Shown: positions 32,666 through 41,351 of the stretch, in pieces
Layout: each line of letters begins with the position of its first letter
How positions within the stretch are numbered: position 1 is the first letter of the stretch
IMG/VR virus record: IMGVR_UViG_3300027712_001108
Coordinates: 62,001 to 126,000 of that record
Direction: 5' to 3' (one strand)
DNA from: a virus
DNA length: 64,000 bases
Notes under the pieces: generated by a model
Databases searched by the model: none
Seen by the model: only the letters and a program-made list of their open reading frames with translations
Told to the model about the DNA's origin: nothing
Position numbers and translations under genes: made by a program

Positions 32666-33147
32666 TGCTGTATGCAGAATATGACATTGTAAAATCCTCA
32701 GCAGTATTACGCACAGAAGTTGGTAATGTTTGTACTGTACCAGGGTGTAAAGAGCATATTACCCAAATGCGAGGTCCAGGCAGTAGCGTGCTGTGCAGAA
32801 ATCATCAACTCTATATGAGAGAGTACGGCGGTATGGGACGTATAGATAGACCGTGGACGTTTCATCGTAAACGATTTTGTATCGAATGTGGATTTAATCC
32901 ATACGAAGATACCAAAAATAAGTATTTTTATTTAAAAGATATAAATCCAGATCTCTGGCACAGGTTATGCAGAGGTAAACTAGTTGGTGATCATATAATC
33001 AGACCATCAGAGGGCGGCACAGATGAAGAGGATAATATACAAACATTGTGCAGACTTTGCGATAGTGATAAGACTACTATTAACGAAGACTGGCGTAAAG
33101 GCGACAAACGGCGACTAGACGAAGATAATAATGTAATAGACGATTGA
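32665..33147 (+). CDS. HNH endonuclease coupled to ParB-like gene
   Basis: 160 residues, ATG overlapping the previous stop (TAATG). Cys pairs CTVPGC and CRNH, then CIECGF, followed by GDHIIRPSEGGTDEEDNIQT and LCRLCD, a Cys-rich HNH core. Unlike the homing-type HNH genes here it has no late box of its own and is embedded in an operon, so it may be a stable phage function (host DNA degradation or defence) instead of a selfish gene. Confidence 0.8.
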   Translation: MLYAEYDIVKSSAVLRTEVGNVCTVPGCKEHITQMRGPGSSVLCRNHQLYMREYGGMGRIDRPWTFHRKRFCIECGFNPYEDTKNKYFYLKDINPDLWHRLCRGKLVGDHIIRPSEGGTDEEDNIQTLCRLCDSDKTTINEDWRKGDKRRLDEDNNVIDD

Positions 33148-33226
33148 GTAAAATGTCTATATGACTACTTTTACTATTGATGTATATAGATACATCTTAT
33201 ATAATTAACACATACGGAGAAATATC

Positions 33227-33436
33227 ATGGCTAAAAAATCTATCACTAAAATCAGTGACAAGCTGGTCAAAGTAAACGAAAATTTCACTGTTAACATCTA
33301 CGACAACGGTTTTATGATCGAAGTTGGTGGGCGTGACAGAGAAGACAACTGGACCGCGGTAAAACTTATGGTTAACAATATAGAAGAACTTGTTACACTT
33401 ATCCGTGAAACAGTCGAAATGGAAATTAGTAACTAA
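33227..33436 (+). CDS. Small hypothetical protein
   Basis: 69 residues, CGGAGAAA upstream. A compact beta-alpha domain ending in an acidic helix (NIEELVTLIRETVEMEIS). Not recognised. Confidence 0.65.
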   Translation: MAKKSITKISDKLVKVNENFTVNIYDNGFMIEVGGRDREDNWTAVKLMVNNIEELVTLIRETVEMEISN

Positions 33437-33444
33437 CACACACA

Positions 33445-33534
33445 GGAGGGATGGCCGAGAGGTTGATGGCTCTAGTCTTGAAAACTAGCGAGGGTGAAAG
33501 CCCTCCGTGGGTTCGAATCCCACTCCCTCCGCCA
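33445..33534 (+). tRNA. tRNA-Ser (TGA)
   Basis: Class II: acceptor GGAGGGA/TCCCTCC, loop CTTGAAA, variable arm GAGGGTGAAAGCCCTC, CCA encoded. Confidence 0.92.
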
Positions 33535-33548
33535 ATAATAATGCCAGC

Positions 33549-34685
33549 ATGACAAAGTTTTGTATACACAGCAATGCTGGCATCAGTTTAGTATCTGCAA
33601 CTGGTAAATTGATGCCGTGCTGTAAGTATAATGCAGATGACAATATCAGCAGCATTTACAACGTAACTACATTAAACGGGTTACATGACACGCCGCAATA
33701 TAAGCAGATGCAAGCACAGCTAAATGCTGGCATTTTTCCCACAGGTTGCAACTATTGCAAGACTACAGAAACTGCTGGTAGACAAAGTCGCAGACAACAT
33801 ACAAATCAAATGTATGACGATTTGAATATGTACGTACCAGGCCATGTGCAAGACATGGAAATTGCACTGGACTATACTTGTAACATGATGTGCAGAATGT
33901 GCAATCCAGGTGCTAGCAGCAAATGGAATATTGCACAATCTGTAATAAAGCAATTTGCAGAGCAGAAGATTGAATTAGATGGCAATAACAAATACCGTTC
34001 ATACCAAGATCAACTGCGCAGCGTATTAGACAATACTGATCTTAGCCATGCTAGAATAGTAAAAATAGAAGGCGGTGAACCGTTCTATGCTAAAAATTTA
34101 GAATGGTTCTTAGACAAACTAGATAAAGAAGTACTTGATAAAAGCAAACTATACATAAACATATTCACCAATGGCAGCATATATCCATCTGTTACGGTGC
34201 TGGAAAAACTAGCAAAATTGAACGCTGCAATCATATTCAGTATTGATGCAGTAGGTGAATTAGCTAGTACAATTCGCTGGGGTGTAGATTGGAACGTCAT
34301 TGCTGACAACATAGGCAAATGGCGCAAATTTGTTGATGCAAATCCACAAATGTCATTGCAAACCAACATAACAGTAAGCTTGCTTAATGTTAATAGACTG
34401 TCACCACTGCTGGCATTTTGTAAAAAATTGAATATAGATATAAACTTCAGCGAGTTAACATTCCCACATTACCTTAGTATCTATCAGCTACCCAAATCTG
34501 TTAGACAGCGTTGGACATACGATGACGAAACGCTAACTGGTATGATAATGGCAGATGTTGCGATTGAACCGGAATTTGCCAAGTTCATAGCCAGTGTAAA
34601 TATACTAGATGCATATCAAGGCTACAGTTTCGAAACTGTTAACAATGAGATGTATCAACTAATACAATCTCTATCCCCATGTTAA
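33549..34685 (+). CDS. Radical SAM protein, short N-terminal Cys module type
   Basis: 378 residues from ATG 33549. N-terminal module FCIHSNAG, MPCCKYN and CNYCK; radical-SAM motif CNMMCRMC with Cys111, Cys115 and Cys118; IEGGEPF. Third paralogue of this kind (with 14766 and 26809). It starts 15 bases after tRNA-Ser(TGA). Confidence 0.8.
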   Translation: MTKFCIHSNAGISLVSATGKLMPCCKYNADDNISSIYNVTTLNGLHDTPQYKQMQAQLNAGIFPTGCNYCKTTETAGRQSRRQHTNQMYDDLNMYVPGHVQDMEIALDYTCNMMCRMCNPGASSKWNIAQSVIKQFAEQKIELDGNNKYRSYQDQLRSVLDNTDLSHARIVKIEGGEPFYAKNLEWFLDKLDKEVLDKSKLYINIFTNGSIYPSVTVLEKLAKLNAAIIFSIDAVGELASTIRWGVDWNVIADNIGKWRKFVDANPQMSLQTNITVSLLNVNRLSPLLAFCKKLNIDINFSELTFPHYLSIYQLPKSVRQRWTYDDETLTGMIMADVAIEPEFAKFIASVNILDAYQGYSFETVNNEMYQLIQSLSPC

Positions 34686-34689
34686 CACA

Positions 34690-34900
34690 TAGAGGGTCTT
34701 ATCAACAAAGGTCGGATGTAACAACAAGGTTCAATACAATAAATGACCCGTCTACCGAGATAAGCGTATGCTGAAGTACGTCAGCGTTCAGTAGGCTACA
34801 TGATGTGAAGGTGGCAGTGTTGCTGGTAATGCTAAAGAGTTGATAACTCAAACCAGCGTTAAAAATGAAGATTTATTGGCATTTTTCCTTAGACAAATTC
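34690..34900 (+). ncRNA. Possible structured RNA
   Basis: No ORF in about 240 bases. GGGTC/GACCC and CTTATC/GATAAG helices interleave (pseudoknot-like), and GAGTT-GAT-AACTC forms a hairpin near 34840. Lies before tRNA-Gly. Confidence 0.35.
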
Positions 34901-34931
34901 AAAAACAGACTATATATTAACAGTAAGATAT

Positions 34932-35006
34932 GCGGGTGTAGCTCAGGGGTAGAGCGTCTGGTTGCCAACCACAAGGTCGTGAGTTCGAATCTCATCACCC
35001 GCTCCA
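34932..35006 (+). tRNA. tRNA-Gly (GCC)
   Basis: Acceptor GCGGGTG/CACCCGC, loop TTGCCAA, discriminator U, CCA encoded. Confidence 0.93.
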
Positions 35007-35172
35007 AAATTTAACTATATCTATAACGGGCGTGTGGTCCAAGCACCATGTTGGGTATGTGATCAACAAACGAACAGTACAAGTTCAACCGTCGCATGTT
35101 GTAGAAAAGATTCGTGCTGCAAGTCGTTGACAACAGCTGGTATAATAGATTGTAGTGTGTATGCCGACTTTG

Positions 35173-35180
35173 ATAAATAA
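35173..35180 (+). promoter_or_regulatory. T4-like late promoter box
   Basis: ATAAATAA followed by AGT and the ATG of the HNH gene. Confidence 0.5.
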
Positions 35181-35183
35181 AGT

Positions 35184-35810
35184 ATGGAAAACACAATTAT
35201 ACCAATAGATCGATACTGCGACAGTGGATGCGGCCATTTAGCACAATTTTTTAGTACTAACACTGGTCGATACAGGTGTACAAAGAGTGCAAGTAGCTGC
35301 CCTGCTAATAAAGCAAAAAATAGTAGTGCATTAAAACAAGCACATAAAGACGGTAAATTACCTAAATTTACCGACGACATGCGACTTAAAAGCCAAATAA
35401 GTTTTCGTCGAAATTTGGTAAAAGAACATGCATTTGAAGATCTCGGTCATACATTGCGCAAAAAAATTGTAATAGAAGATCAGGAATATAAATGTGCGCA
35501 TTGCGAATTAGAAGAATGGATGGGATTACGTATAACATTAGAGCTTGACCATATAGACGGTAATCGATCTAATAATGTTAGAAATAATTTACGATGTTTA
35601 TGTCCGAACTGCCATAGTATCACCGATACATGGAAAATGGGACAACATAAAGGAAAGAAATCTAGAAAATGCAGCGATGATGAAATAATTGCAGCATTTA
35701 ATAAAACCGGCAGTATAAATGCGGCCCTTAAAGCATTAAATATGAATTGGGGGTCAGTTAGTACTGTTAAAAAAGTGTTGTTTAAATATGGAATCATAAA
35801 CGAAATTTAG
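35184..35810 (+). CDS. HNH homing endonuclease
   Basis: 208 residues. N-terminal zinc module CDSGCGHLAQFF with RCTKSASSCP, shared with the gene at 28040. HNH core LELDHIDGNRSNNVRNNLR with CPNCH, shared with the gene at 25015. The C-terminal helix-turn-helix-like DDEIIAAFNKTGSINAALKA is probably for DNA recognition. These shared modules show domain shuffling among the HNH genes of the window. The TAG stop overlaps the first base of tRNA-Leu(TAG). Confidence 0.87.
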   Translation: MENTIIPIDRYCDSGCGHLAQFFSTNTGRYRCTKSASSCPANKAKNSSALKQAHKDGKLPKFTDDMRLKSQISFRRNLVKEHAFEDLGHTLRKKIVIEDQEYKCAHCELEEWMGLRITLELDHIDGNRSNNVRNNLRCLCPNCHSITDTWKMGQHKGKKSRKCSDDEIIAAFNKTGSINAALKALNMNWGSVSTVKKVLFKYGIINEI

Positions 35811-35893
35811 CCTCTGTGGTGAAACGGTAGACACACTGCGCTTAGGACGCAGCGCCGCAAGGTGTGGGGGTTCAAATCCCTCCAGAGGCACCA
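35810..35893 (+). tRNA. tRNA-Leu (TAG)
   Basis: Class II: acceptor GCCTCTG/CAGAGGC, loop CTTAGGA, variable arm GCCGCAAGGT, CCA encoded. Confidence 0.92.
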
Positions 35894-35910
35894 ATTTTAA
35901 AGGAAACAGT

Positions 35911-36150
35911 ATGAAGTGGCGAGATTTAAAAGACGACCCACCAACTGGCAATGAATATGCTGTTTTACTTTTTCCTTGTAAAGCAGATTGCGGTGTACTT
36001 TACACAGTAAGTAATCCGCATTATGCTAAAGGCCAGTATGCACTAGATGCCGGTTATACACACTGGTTTGAATTCGAACTAGCACCTGATCATAAAAAAT
36101 GGCAGCAATGGCAAGACGAATTGTTGCCGATGGGATTGACTACACAGTAA
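35911..36150 (+). CDS. Small hypothetical protein
   Basis: 79 residues, AAAGGAAA upstream. Begins MKWRDLKDDPPTGNEYAVLL, the typical opening of small DUF551-like phage proteins (W..I.d..P..g..VL), with HWFEFEL later. Function unknown. Confidence 0.6.
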   Translation: MKWRDLKDDPPTGNEYAVLLFPCKADCGVLYTVSNPHYAKGQYALDAGYTHWFEFELAPDHKKWQQWQDELLPMGLTTQ

Positions 36151-36173
36151 TACTGTACTATAAATAAAAATAT

Positions 36174-36256
36174 GCGGGCGTGGTGTAACGGTAGCCACAG
36201 GAGACTTAAAATCTCCCGCCTAGTGCGTGTCGGTTCGATTCCGACCGCCCGCACCA
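36174..36256 (+). tRNA. tRNA-Leu (TAA)
   Basis: Class II: acceptor GCGGGCG/CGCCCGC, loop CTTAAAA, T-loop TTCGATT, CCA encoded. An intrinsic terminator follows directly, closing the tRNA-rich half. Confidence 0.92.
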
Positions 36257-36262
36257 AAATTC

Positions 36263-36293
36263 AAAAAGGCGCAACGCAAGTTGCGTCTTTTTT
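36263..36293 (+). terminator. Intrinsic terminator
   Basis: GCGCAAC-GCAA-GTTGCGT stem followed by CTTTTTT, with an A-run before it. Confidence 0.85.
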
Positions 36294-36354
36294 GTCTATT
36301 GCATTTAAATAGTTGCGGCAATATAGTTTAATTCTAGAATGGAATTTAAATGAA

Positions 36355-36597
36355 ATGACTCCTCAAGAAATCTCAGACTACAAACTAAAATGGCGTGCCA
36401 ATGGTGTTGCTGTACCGTTACACAGCGATCTCGATGTAGCTGGTAAAGACTGGTGCAGACGTCGTCTAGAACGTCATCAGTGGGCATTCAATCCACACAC
36501 AGCAGTATATGCACACACGTTTTTGTTTGAAGATGCTGCAAATGCAGAAGCATTCGTCGAACATTTCAAGCTTGACAACCACATGGTCCAGTCTTAG
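36355..36597 (+). CDS. Small hypothetical protein
   Basis: 80 residues from ATG 36355; earlier in-frame TTG codons exist but lack support. Contains WCRRRLERHQWAF and TFLFEDAANAEAFVEHF, a small alpha/beta domain. Ends with TAG followed two codons later by TAA. Not recognised. Confidence 0.6.
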   Translation: MTPQEISDYKLKWRANGVAVPLHSDLDVAGKDWCRRRLERHQWAFNPHTAVYAHTFLFEDAANAEAFVEHFKLDNHMVQS

Positions 36598-36660
36598 ACA
36601 AAATAATATCTTGCATGTTCTATCCTATGTAGGATAAAATATACGATAAGGAGATATTAT

Positions 36661-37278
36661 ATGTTTACAAACTTGTTTAAAGATCTGGACCGTAATTTAC
36701 TTGTTAAATTAGTCATAATCCAGTCACTATTAATCACCATTAGCAACTATCTAGTACACTATAAGTTTGCCATTGCTGGTTTCCCACTGGCCTATAGCAT
36801 CTGGTGCACGCCACTGTTCATGGTTATAACTGATCTCATCACACGCTTGAGTGGCAAGCCACTGGCACGCGGTGTGTTGGTAGCAGCACTGATCCCAGGT
36901 ATGATAGGCACTGCGCTTGGTGCTTGGATATACGGCAGCGACTTACTAGGTGGCACACGACTCACAGTAGCCAGCGGCGTTTGCTACTTGTTGCCAATGT
37001 TGCTAGATGTCAGTATCTTTGCTTGGTTGCGCACACGCATCAAAGCTTGGTATGTAGCACCTGCTGTTAGCGGTATCATTACCACTATCATTATGACTTA
37101 CTTGTTCTGGTTTGCTGCGTTTGCAGGAGATGGTGGACAGTTTAGCGATACTTGGCACATCATGGCTACCAACCAGATACTAGTCAAGTGTGTGCTTAAT
37201 ATACTGATACTGTTGCCGGCATACAAGCTGCTGTTGGATTGGTTGCAAGGCGGTCTAGAGGACTCGCGAACAGCATGA
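36661..37278 (+). CDS. yhhQ: Queuosine precursor transporter (YhhQ/VUT family)
   Basis: 205 residues, AAGGAG upstream. Six or so membrane spans. LLITISNYLVHY, then FMVITDLITRLSGKPLARGV and LDVSIFAWLRTRIKAWYVAP, match E. coli YhhQ closely in order and spacing. It would import 7-deazaguanine precursors (preQ0/preQ1) for tRNA queuosine or for phage DNA modification. First gene of a coupled operon with the methyltransferase (37275) and ligase (38057). Confidence 0.85.
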   Translation: MFTNLFKDLDRNLLVKLVIIQSLLITISNYLVHYKFAIAGFPLAYSIWCTPLFMVITDLITRLSGKPLARGVLVAALIPGMIGTALGAWIYGSDLLGGTRLTVASGVCYLLPMLLDVSIFAWLRTRIKAWYVAPAVSGIITTIIMTYLFWFAAFAGDGGQFSDTWHIMATNQILVKCVLNILILLPAYKLLLDWLQGGLEDSRTA

Positions 37279-38060
37279 GTGAAACTCCCTGGCGAAACTA
37301 TAGCACTTACTGGGATCATCTGCCTCCACCAATGAGGCCCACTCCCAGTATAATAGATGTGATGACGAGCAATAGCACACCGGGGCATGTGCTGTTGTTG
37401 GGAGTTACACCTGAGATACATGCTGCGTTTGATCACGTCACTGCGATAGATCGAGATTCCAGCATGATTGCTAATGTTTGGCCAGGGAACACCGATAACA
37501 AACAAGTACAGCAGGGTTCATGGACAGAAATGGATTGGCCTGAGGCCACATTCGATACCATAATAGGTGACTGCGCTATACCCTTGCTTACAGATGTTGA
37601 CAGCATTGCCGCATTTCAAACTCGTTGCCTCCATTGGCTTAAACCCGGCGGTAGCTTTGTGCATAGATTGATGCAGCGACCAGAAACGGCTGTGACCAGA
37701 CATGATATTGCCCGTGAATTGTCTGGTCCGGCTACAATAAACTTCCATGCCATGCGGTGGCGCATGCAGCAGTGTATAGCTGCTGACAACAACGGTGTGG
37801 CACCTGCTATGAAAGTACGCGAATTGTTTGAATCGCTAGTACCAGATAGAGATGCGCTATGTGACATCACTGGTTGGAAACGAATAGATGTAGACAGCAT
37901 TGACCTTTATAAGGGCAATACCAACCGTATATTCTTTGGTAGCCAACAACAGTGGCGCAATACAATCCCTGCTAACGCAGTGGACATACGCTGGACATAT
38001 GTGTTTGATCATGATATCAGCGAAGATTTTCCTGTAATGCGTTGGAGAAAACCACTATGA
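37275..38060 (+). CDS. Class I SAM methyltransferase
   Basis: 261 residues; ATG overlaps the yhhQ stop (ATGA). HVLLLGVTPEI is motif I, VTAIDRDSSMI gives the acidic strand-2 end, and DTIIGDCAIPLL and LKPGGSFVHR match strands 4-5 of small-molecule methyltransferases. Coupled by ATGA to the ligase gene. Substrate probably made or activated by its neighbours. Confidence 0.75.
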   Translation: MSETPWRNYSTYWDHLPPPMRPTPSIIDVMTSNSTPGHVLLLGVTPEIHAAFDHVTAIDRDSSMIANVWPGNTDNKQVQQGSWTEMDWPEATFDTIIGDCAIPLLTDVDSIAAFQTRCLHWLKPGGSFVHRLMQRPETAVTRHDIARELSGPATINFHAMRWRMQQCIAADNNGVAPAMKVRELFESLVPDRDALCDITGWKRIDVDSIDLYKGNTNRIFFGSQQQWRNTIPANAVDIRWTYVFDHDISEDFPVMRWRKPL

Positions 38061-39394
38061 ATTTAGAAGGTATTGTATGGCCGCGTATGTACCAAGGCCC
38101 TAACTTGGTACTAATGGCTATGCTGGCAGAGCTTGATCGTACCATGTGGTTAGATCCTGATGTGATAGAAGCCGAACAGTTTGGTCAGCTTCGTTTGATA
38201 ATAGCGCATCACATGGCGCATAGCCCGCAGTTTGCCGCACGTATGTGTGCTGCGGGGTTAACAGCAACAGAAATTACAGATCCTGTCAGTTTTAGAAAAC
38301 TACCTACTCTGACGCGATTGGACATACAACAAGCAGGCGACAGTTTCTACAGCAGATATATTCCTAAAAGTCACGGACAACCGGGCGAAACTCGCACCAG
38401 TGGTAGCACAGGCGAACCTGTAAGAATACGCAAGACACAGATTGATGCACTGTACTGGACTGCACATGCAATTAGAGATCACTTGTGGGCTCGTAGAGAT
38501 TTTCGTCACAAGCTGTTAAGCATACGTGCTGACATCTTCAAGTACGGCGAGAACCCCAATTGGGGACAGCCTATGTCTGATATATGGCAAACAGGACTTA
38601 GCATAGGCATGCCTGCCACATTCGATATGCGTGAGCAATTAAAAATCATCAAAGAATTCCAGCCTGGTATACTATTGATCTATCCCAACAATCTCAGTAT
38701 TATACTGGACGAAATGGAACTTGATGGTGGTGACTTCAGCTACATCAAACATGTCAAAACCATAGGTGAAACTGTACATCAATGGCAGCGAGATAAGACA
38801 CAGCGTGTTTTGGGATTAAAGATAGAAGACAACTACAGCAGCAATGAAATGGGCTGTATGGCTATACAGTGTCCTACAACTGACAACTATCATGTGATGA
38901 CTGAAACTGTTATAGTAGAAATACTGAATGATGACAACCAACCCTGCGCACCGGGTGAAGTTGGACGTTTGGTAGTTACAGATCTGCATAATCATGCTAG
39001 CCCACTAATACGTTATGATATCGGCGACTGGGCAGAAGCAGGCGAACGCTGTAGCTGCGGACGTGGATTGCCAACTATTAGACGCTTTATAGGTCGTGAA
39101 CACAGCATATTGACTCGACCGGATGGTACACGTATATGGCCTATATTCTATGGTGCCAAAATGAATGACATAGCACCGGTACGTCAATATCAGTTCCGTC
39201 AAAAGACTCTCACCGGCATGGAGTTCCGTTGCTTTACAGAAGAGCCACTAACTGAAGCACAGCGTTCAGGATTGATAGCATTGGTGCAGGATGCACTGGG
39301 CTATCCATATGAAATGGATCTTGTTGAATACAGACAACCTTTGCCAACTACTGGCAGAGGCAAGTTCCAAGAATTTATACGTGAAATTCCCTAA
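38057..39394 (+). CDS. PaaK/CapK-like adenylate-forming ligase
   Basis: 445 residues from ATG 38057. TSGSTGEPVRIRKT is the AMP-binding P-loop, NYSSNEMG the A5 motif and IRYDIGDWAE the A7 motif; CSCGRGLP is the Cys cluster of phenylacetate-CoA-ligase relatives, and the C-terminal GRGKFQEFI matches the end of the family. It would activate a carboxylate as acyl-AMP, perhaps passing it to an amine or CoA. With yhhQ and a methyltransferase it forms a three-gene pathway of unknown product. Confidence 0.8.
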   Translation: MNLEGIVWPRMYQGPNLVLMAMLAELDRTMWLDPDVIEAEQFGQLRLIIAHHMAHSPQFAARMCAAGLTATEITDPVSFRKLPTLTRLDIQQAGDSFYSRYIPKSHGQPGETRTSGSTGEPVRIRKTQIDALYWTAHAIRDHLWARRDFRHKLLSIRADIFKYGENPNWGQPMSDIWQTGLSIGMPATFDMREQLKIIKEFQPGILLIYPNNLSIILDEMELDGGDFSYIKHVKTIGETVHQWQRDKTQRVLGLKIEDNYSSNEMGCMAIQCPTTDNYHVMTETVIVEILNDDNQPCAPGEVGRLVVTDLHNHASPLIRYDIGDWAEAGERCSCGRGLPTIRRFIGREHSILTRPDGTRIWPIFYGAKMNDIAPVRQYQFRQKTLTGMEFRCFTEEPLTEAQRSGLIALVQDALGYPYEMDLVEYRQPLPTTGRGKFQEFIREIP

Positions 39395-39410
39395 TATAGG
39401 CATTAACTCC

Positions 39411-39764
39411 ATGAGCGAACTAAAACAGATGATTGTCATGCGCAAGGATCTAAACATGCGCAAAGGCAAGATGGTGGCACAGGGTGCGCATGCCAGCATG
39501 AAAGCACTGCTGGAAAACATGGAGCACCCTAGCATCAAGCAATGGTTAAGCGGCCCGTTTGCCAAAATTGCTGTAACTGTGGACAGCGAAGAAGAACTGT
39601 TTGCAGTGATGAATAACGCCAAAGCAGCAGGATTGATTACCACCCTGATTACAGATGCAGGACGCACTGAGTTTAACGGTGTGGCAACCAATACCTGCAT
39701 TGCAGTAGGACCTGCATCCAATGAAGACCTTGCACCTATCACCGGACATCTAAAACTGCTGTGA
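39411..39764 (+). CDS. pth2: Peptidyl-tRNA hydrolase, Pth2 type
   Basis: 117 residues from ATG 39411. MRKDLNMRKGKMVAQGAHAS is the Pth2 signature (K-G-K-x-x-A-Q-x-x-H-A), with TLITDAGRTEF, then AVGPASNEDLAPITGHLKL. Full length for the archaeal/eukaryal-type enzyme, which is rarer in bacteria. It frees tRNAs from abortive peptidyl-tRNA, fitting a phage that encodes its own tRNA set. Confidence 0.85.
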   Translation: MSELKQMIVMRKDLNMRKGKMVAQGAHASMKALLENMEHPSIKQWLSGPFAKIAVTVDSEEELFAVMNNAKAAGLITTLITDAGRTEFNGVATNTCIAVGPASNEDLAPITGHLKLL

Positions 39765-39829
39765 ATTAACGGTTGCATTTTCTACAATTGTATGTTACAG
39801 TGACTATGCGAAAAAAGGTTTGTAGTAGC

Positions 39830-40000
39830 GGTTGGTAATCCTGAAACCCTGAGACAAGTGAGGTGAGAACGCCCGTCTCACACACCAGCAATGGTAAAGT
39901 AGCGCAAGCGAAGAGATGCAGGAATCCTGTCTGTATGGCAGGTTGAAAACTGGGAACCTGCCACTTGTCAATACCCATTAAGATCGGCAGTAGGCCAACC
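39830..40000 (+). ncRNA. Structured RNA upstream of gene at 40024
   Basis: Nested helices GGTTGG (39830)/CCAACC (39995), GACAAGTG (near 39853)/CACTTGTC (near 39963) and GGCAGGTT (39937)/AACCTGCC (39955), with an alternative TGAGAC/GTCTCA. It ends 24 bases before an ATG, so it may be a structured leader (riboswitch or protein site) or a separate RNA. Confidence 0.55.
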
Positions 40001-40023
40001 ACATTAACCACAAGGCACGCAAA

Positions 40024-40581
40024 ATGAATAGATATAAAGAATCCTTCAACGTAGGCGATATTGTAATTGCTGTAAATGGCAAAAGACCCTACCGTGTTAC
40101 CAGCATATGGGGCAATCGTGTAGAAGGTCGTTATCTACACAGCGAGAATCCTGCAAGGTTTACACAAGGCCAGGTAAAACACTACGATGAAAACGAAAAA
40201 TCTCAAAAAGACAAGGGGAAAGAAATGAGTCAATCCATTTACCAAGTAACGCTAGAAGATGGTACTACTACATTCGGTACCAAAGCCGGTGCAACTGCAC
40301 AAGGCAAAATCCTTATTGAAGAAAAAGGCACTGGCAAAATTATTATTGTAGACGAGGCTATGCTCGAAGAACAACTGCCTTACACGTTTGCAGTTCGTAC
40401 TCAAGGCAACACTCAACACTACATCGGCAAGCCAGGCGCTGTTGAAAAAGGCGACATCGTTATCGTAATGGATGGCGGCGTTGACAAGTTTACAGTGGGT
40501 ATGGTGTCTGCTGTTGACACTAAGAACAAAACTGCTACAAAGCCGTTCAATGGCCGCAAGCTGATTACTGAAGCTATCTAA
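40024..40581 (+). CDS. Two-domain protein with possible internal start
   Basis: 185 residues. Residues 1-55 contain GDIVIAVNGKRPYRVTSIWG; the C-terminal part repeats the theme, GDIVIVMDGGVDKFTVGMVS, so two SH3/KOW-like barrels are likely. AAGGGG upstream of an internal in-frame ATG at 40228 could yield a shorter 117-residue form. Function unknown. Confidence 0.65.
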   Translation: MNRYKESFNVGDIVIAVNGKRPYRVTSIWGNRVEGRYLHSENPARFTQGQVKHYDENEKSQKDKGKEMSQSIYQVTLEDGTTTFGTKAGATAQGKILIEEKGTGKIIIVDEAMLEEQLPYTFAVRTQGNTQHYIGKPGAVEKGDIVIVMDGGVDKFTVGMVSAVDTKNKTATKPFNGRKLITEAI

Positions 40582-40599
40582 CACAACAAGGATCAAACT

Positions 40600-40860
40600 A
40601 TGAACAGCGAACAAGAACACAAAGTTGTCTTTGCACCCGGCTGCTTTGATGATTTTGAAGGTACACAAGAAGAACTCGATGCATTTATGGCAGAGATTTT
40701 AGAAATGCTAAAATCTGAAGACATTCGAGAACATGCATCAACGGATGGCAATATCATTGCAATCCCACATGTGTATGACAACGAAGATGAGGACGATGTG
40801 GCAGCAGTAGAAGCATACACTGCACAGCTAAATGCAGCAAGAAAGCGTATGCTCAACTAA
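40600..40860 (+). CDS. Conserved-type small acidic protein
   Basis: 86 residues, AAGGATC upstream. VVFAPGCFDDFEGTQEELDA is a run I remember from T4-like marine phage proteins of unknown role. Acidic, helical. Coupled closely to the gene before. Confidence 0.65.
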   Translation: MNSEQEHKVVFAPGCFDDFEGTQEELDAFMAEILEMLKSEDIREHASTDGNIIAIPHVYDNEDEDDVAAVEAYTAQLNAARKRMLN

Positions 40861-40864
40861 ATAG
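40857..40864 (+). promoter_or_regulatory. T4-like late promoter box
   Basis: CTAAATAG overlapping the previous stop codon, 4 bases before ATG 40869. Confidence 0.4.
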
Positions 40865-40868
40865 TTTC

Positions 40869-41015
40869 ATGAGATTACATGAAATTGCAAAAAAGCCGCA
40901 GACTATAAAATCTGCAACCACAAAAAGTGGCATGATCAACCGCAAAAAAGCCAATGCTGCGGTTGATCCTCACGGCTATTTTAAATCAACCAGCGCATAC
41001 AAGAACGTGCGCTAA
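40869..41015 (+). CDS. Small basic protein with leader-like N-terminus
   Basis: 48 residues. Starts MRLHEIAKK, like MRYYEIAN (2816) and MRINEILNE (30548), but lacks the L-x-E site. Lys-rich. A late box lies directly upstream. Possibly a small packaged protein. Confidence 0.55.
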   Translation: MRLHEIAKKPQTIKSATTKSGMINRKKANAAVDPHGYFKSTSAYKNVR

Positions 41016-41020
41016 CGCAA

Positions 41021-41305
41021 TTATAGCATTGGATCGTCTAACCAACGTATAATTGCAAACTTCAACATAGATACAGCACGTTCGGGTGTAAGGTTGAACC
41101 ATTCACCTTTCAATCGCAAGTATCCCAACTCTGTATGCAGCTTCTTTTCTAGTATACGCACACGATGTTCTGGCACAGGTTCTGTGTGATGAATCTTTAA
41201 CGGTGCAGGATTGCCTGTTTGCAGTGTAGACAAGCGTTTAGCAACATCTTTGCTAAAGCCTATCTTCTGTCTGTCAGTGTCTGTTCCAATGATATACAAA
41301 TACAT
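41021..41305 (-). CDS. GIY-YIG-type nuclease (T5orf172/Mug113 class)
   Basis: 94 residues from ATG 41305; the frame extends 12 codons further upstream. MYLYIIGTDTDRQKIGFS is the GIY-YIG opening strand, RLSTLQTGNP follows, then a conserved EKKLH and GEWFNLTPE. Matches the small T5orf172-like nucleases of phages. Oriented against its neighbours. Confidence 0.75.
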   Translation of the reverse strand: MYLYIIGTDTDRQKIGFSKDVAKRLSTLQTGNPAPLKIHHTEPVPEHRVRILEKKLHTELGYLRLKGEWFNLTPERAVSMLKFAIIRWLDDPML

Positions 41306-41351
41306 GAAGATACTTAGTTGCAATTTTGCACAGATAGTCAACTATTTCTGC

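Noticed and set aside
39860-39900. Partial resemblance to the 16S rRNA 3' region (CGCCCGTC...ACACCA)
   Set aside because: Only eight plus six bases match, with an insertion; unlike the 22143 match this does not exceed chance.
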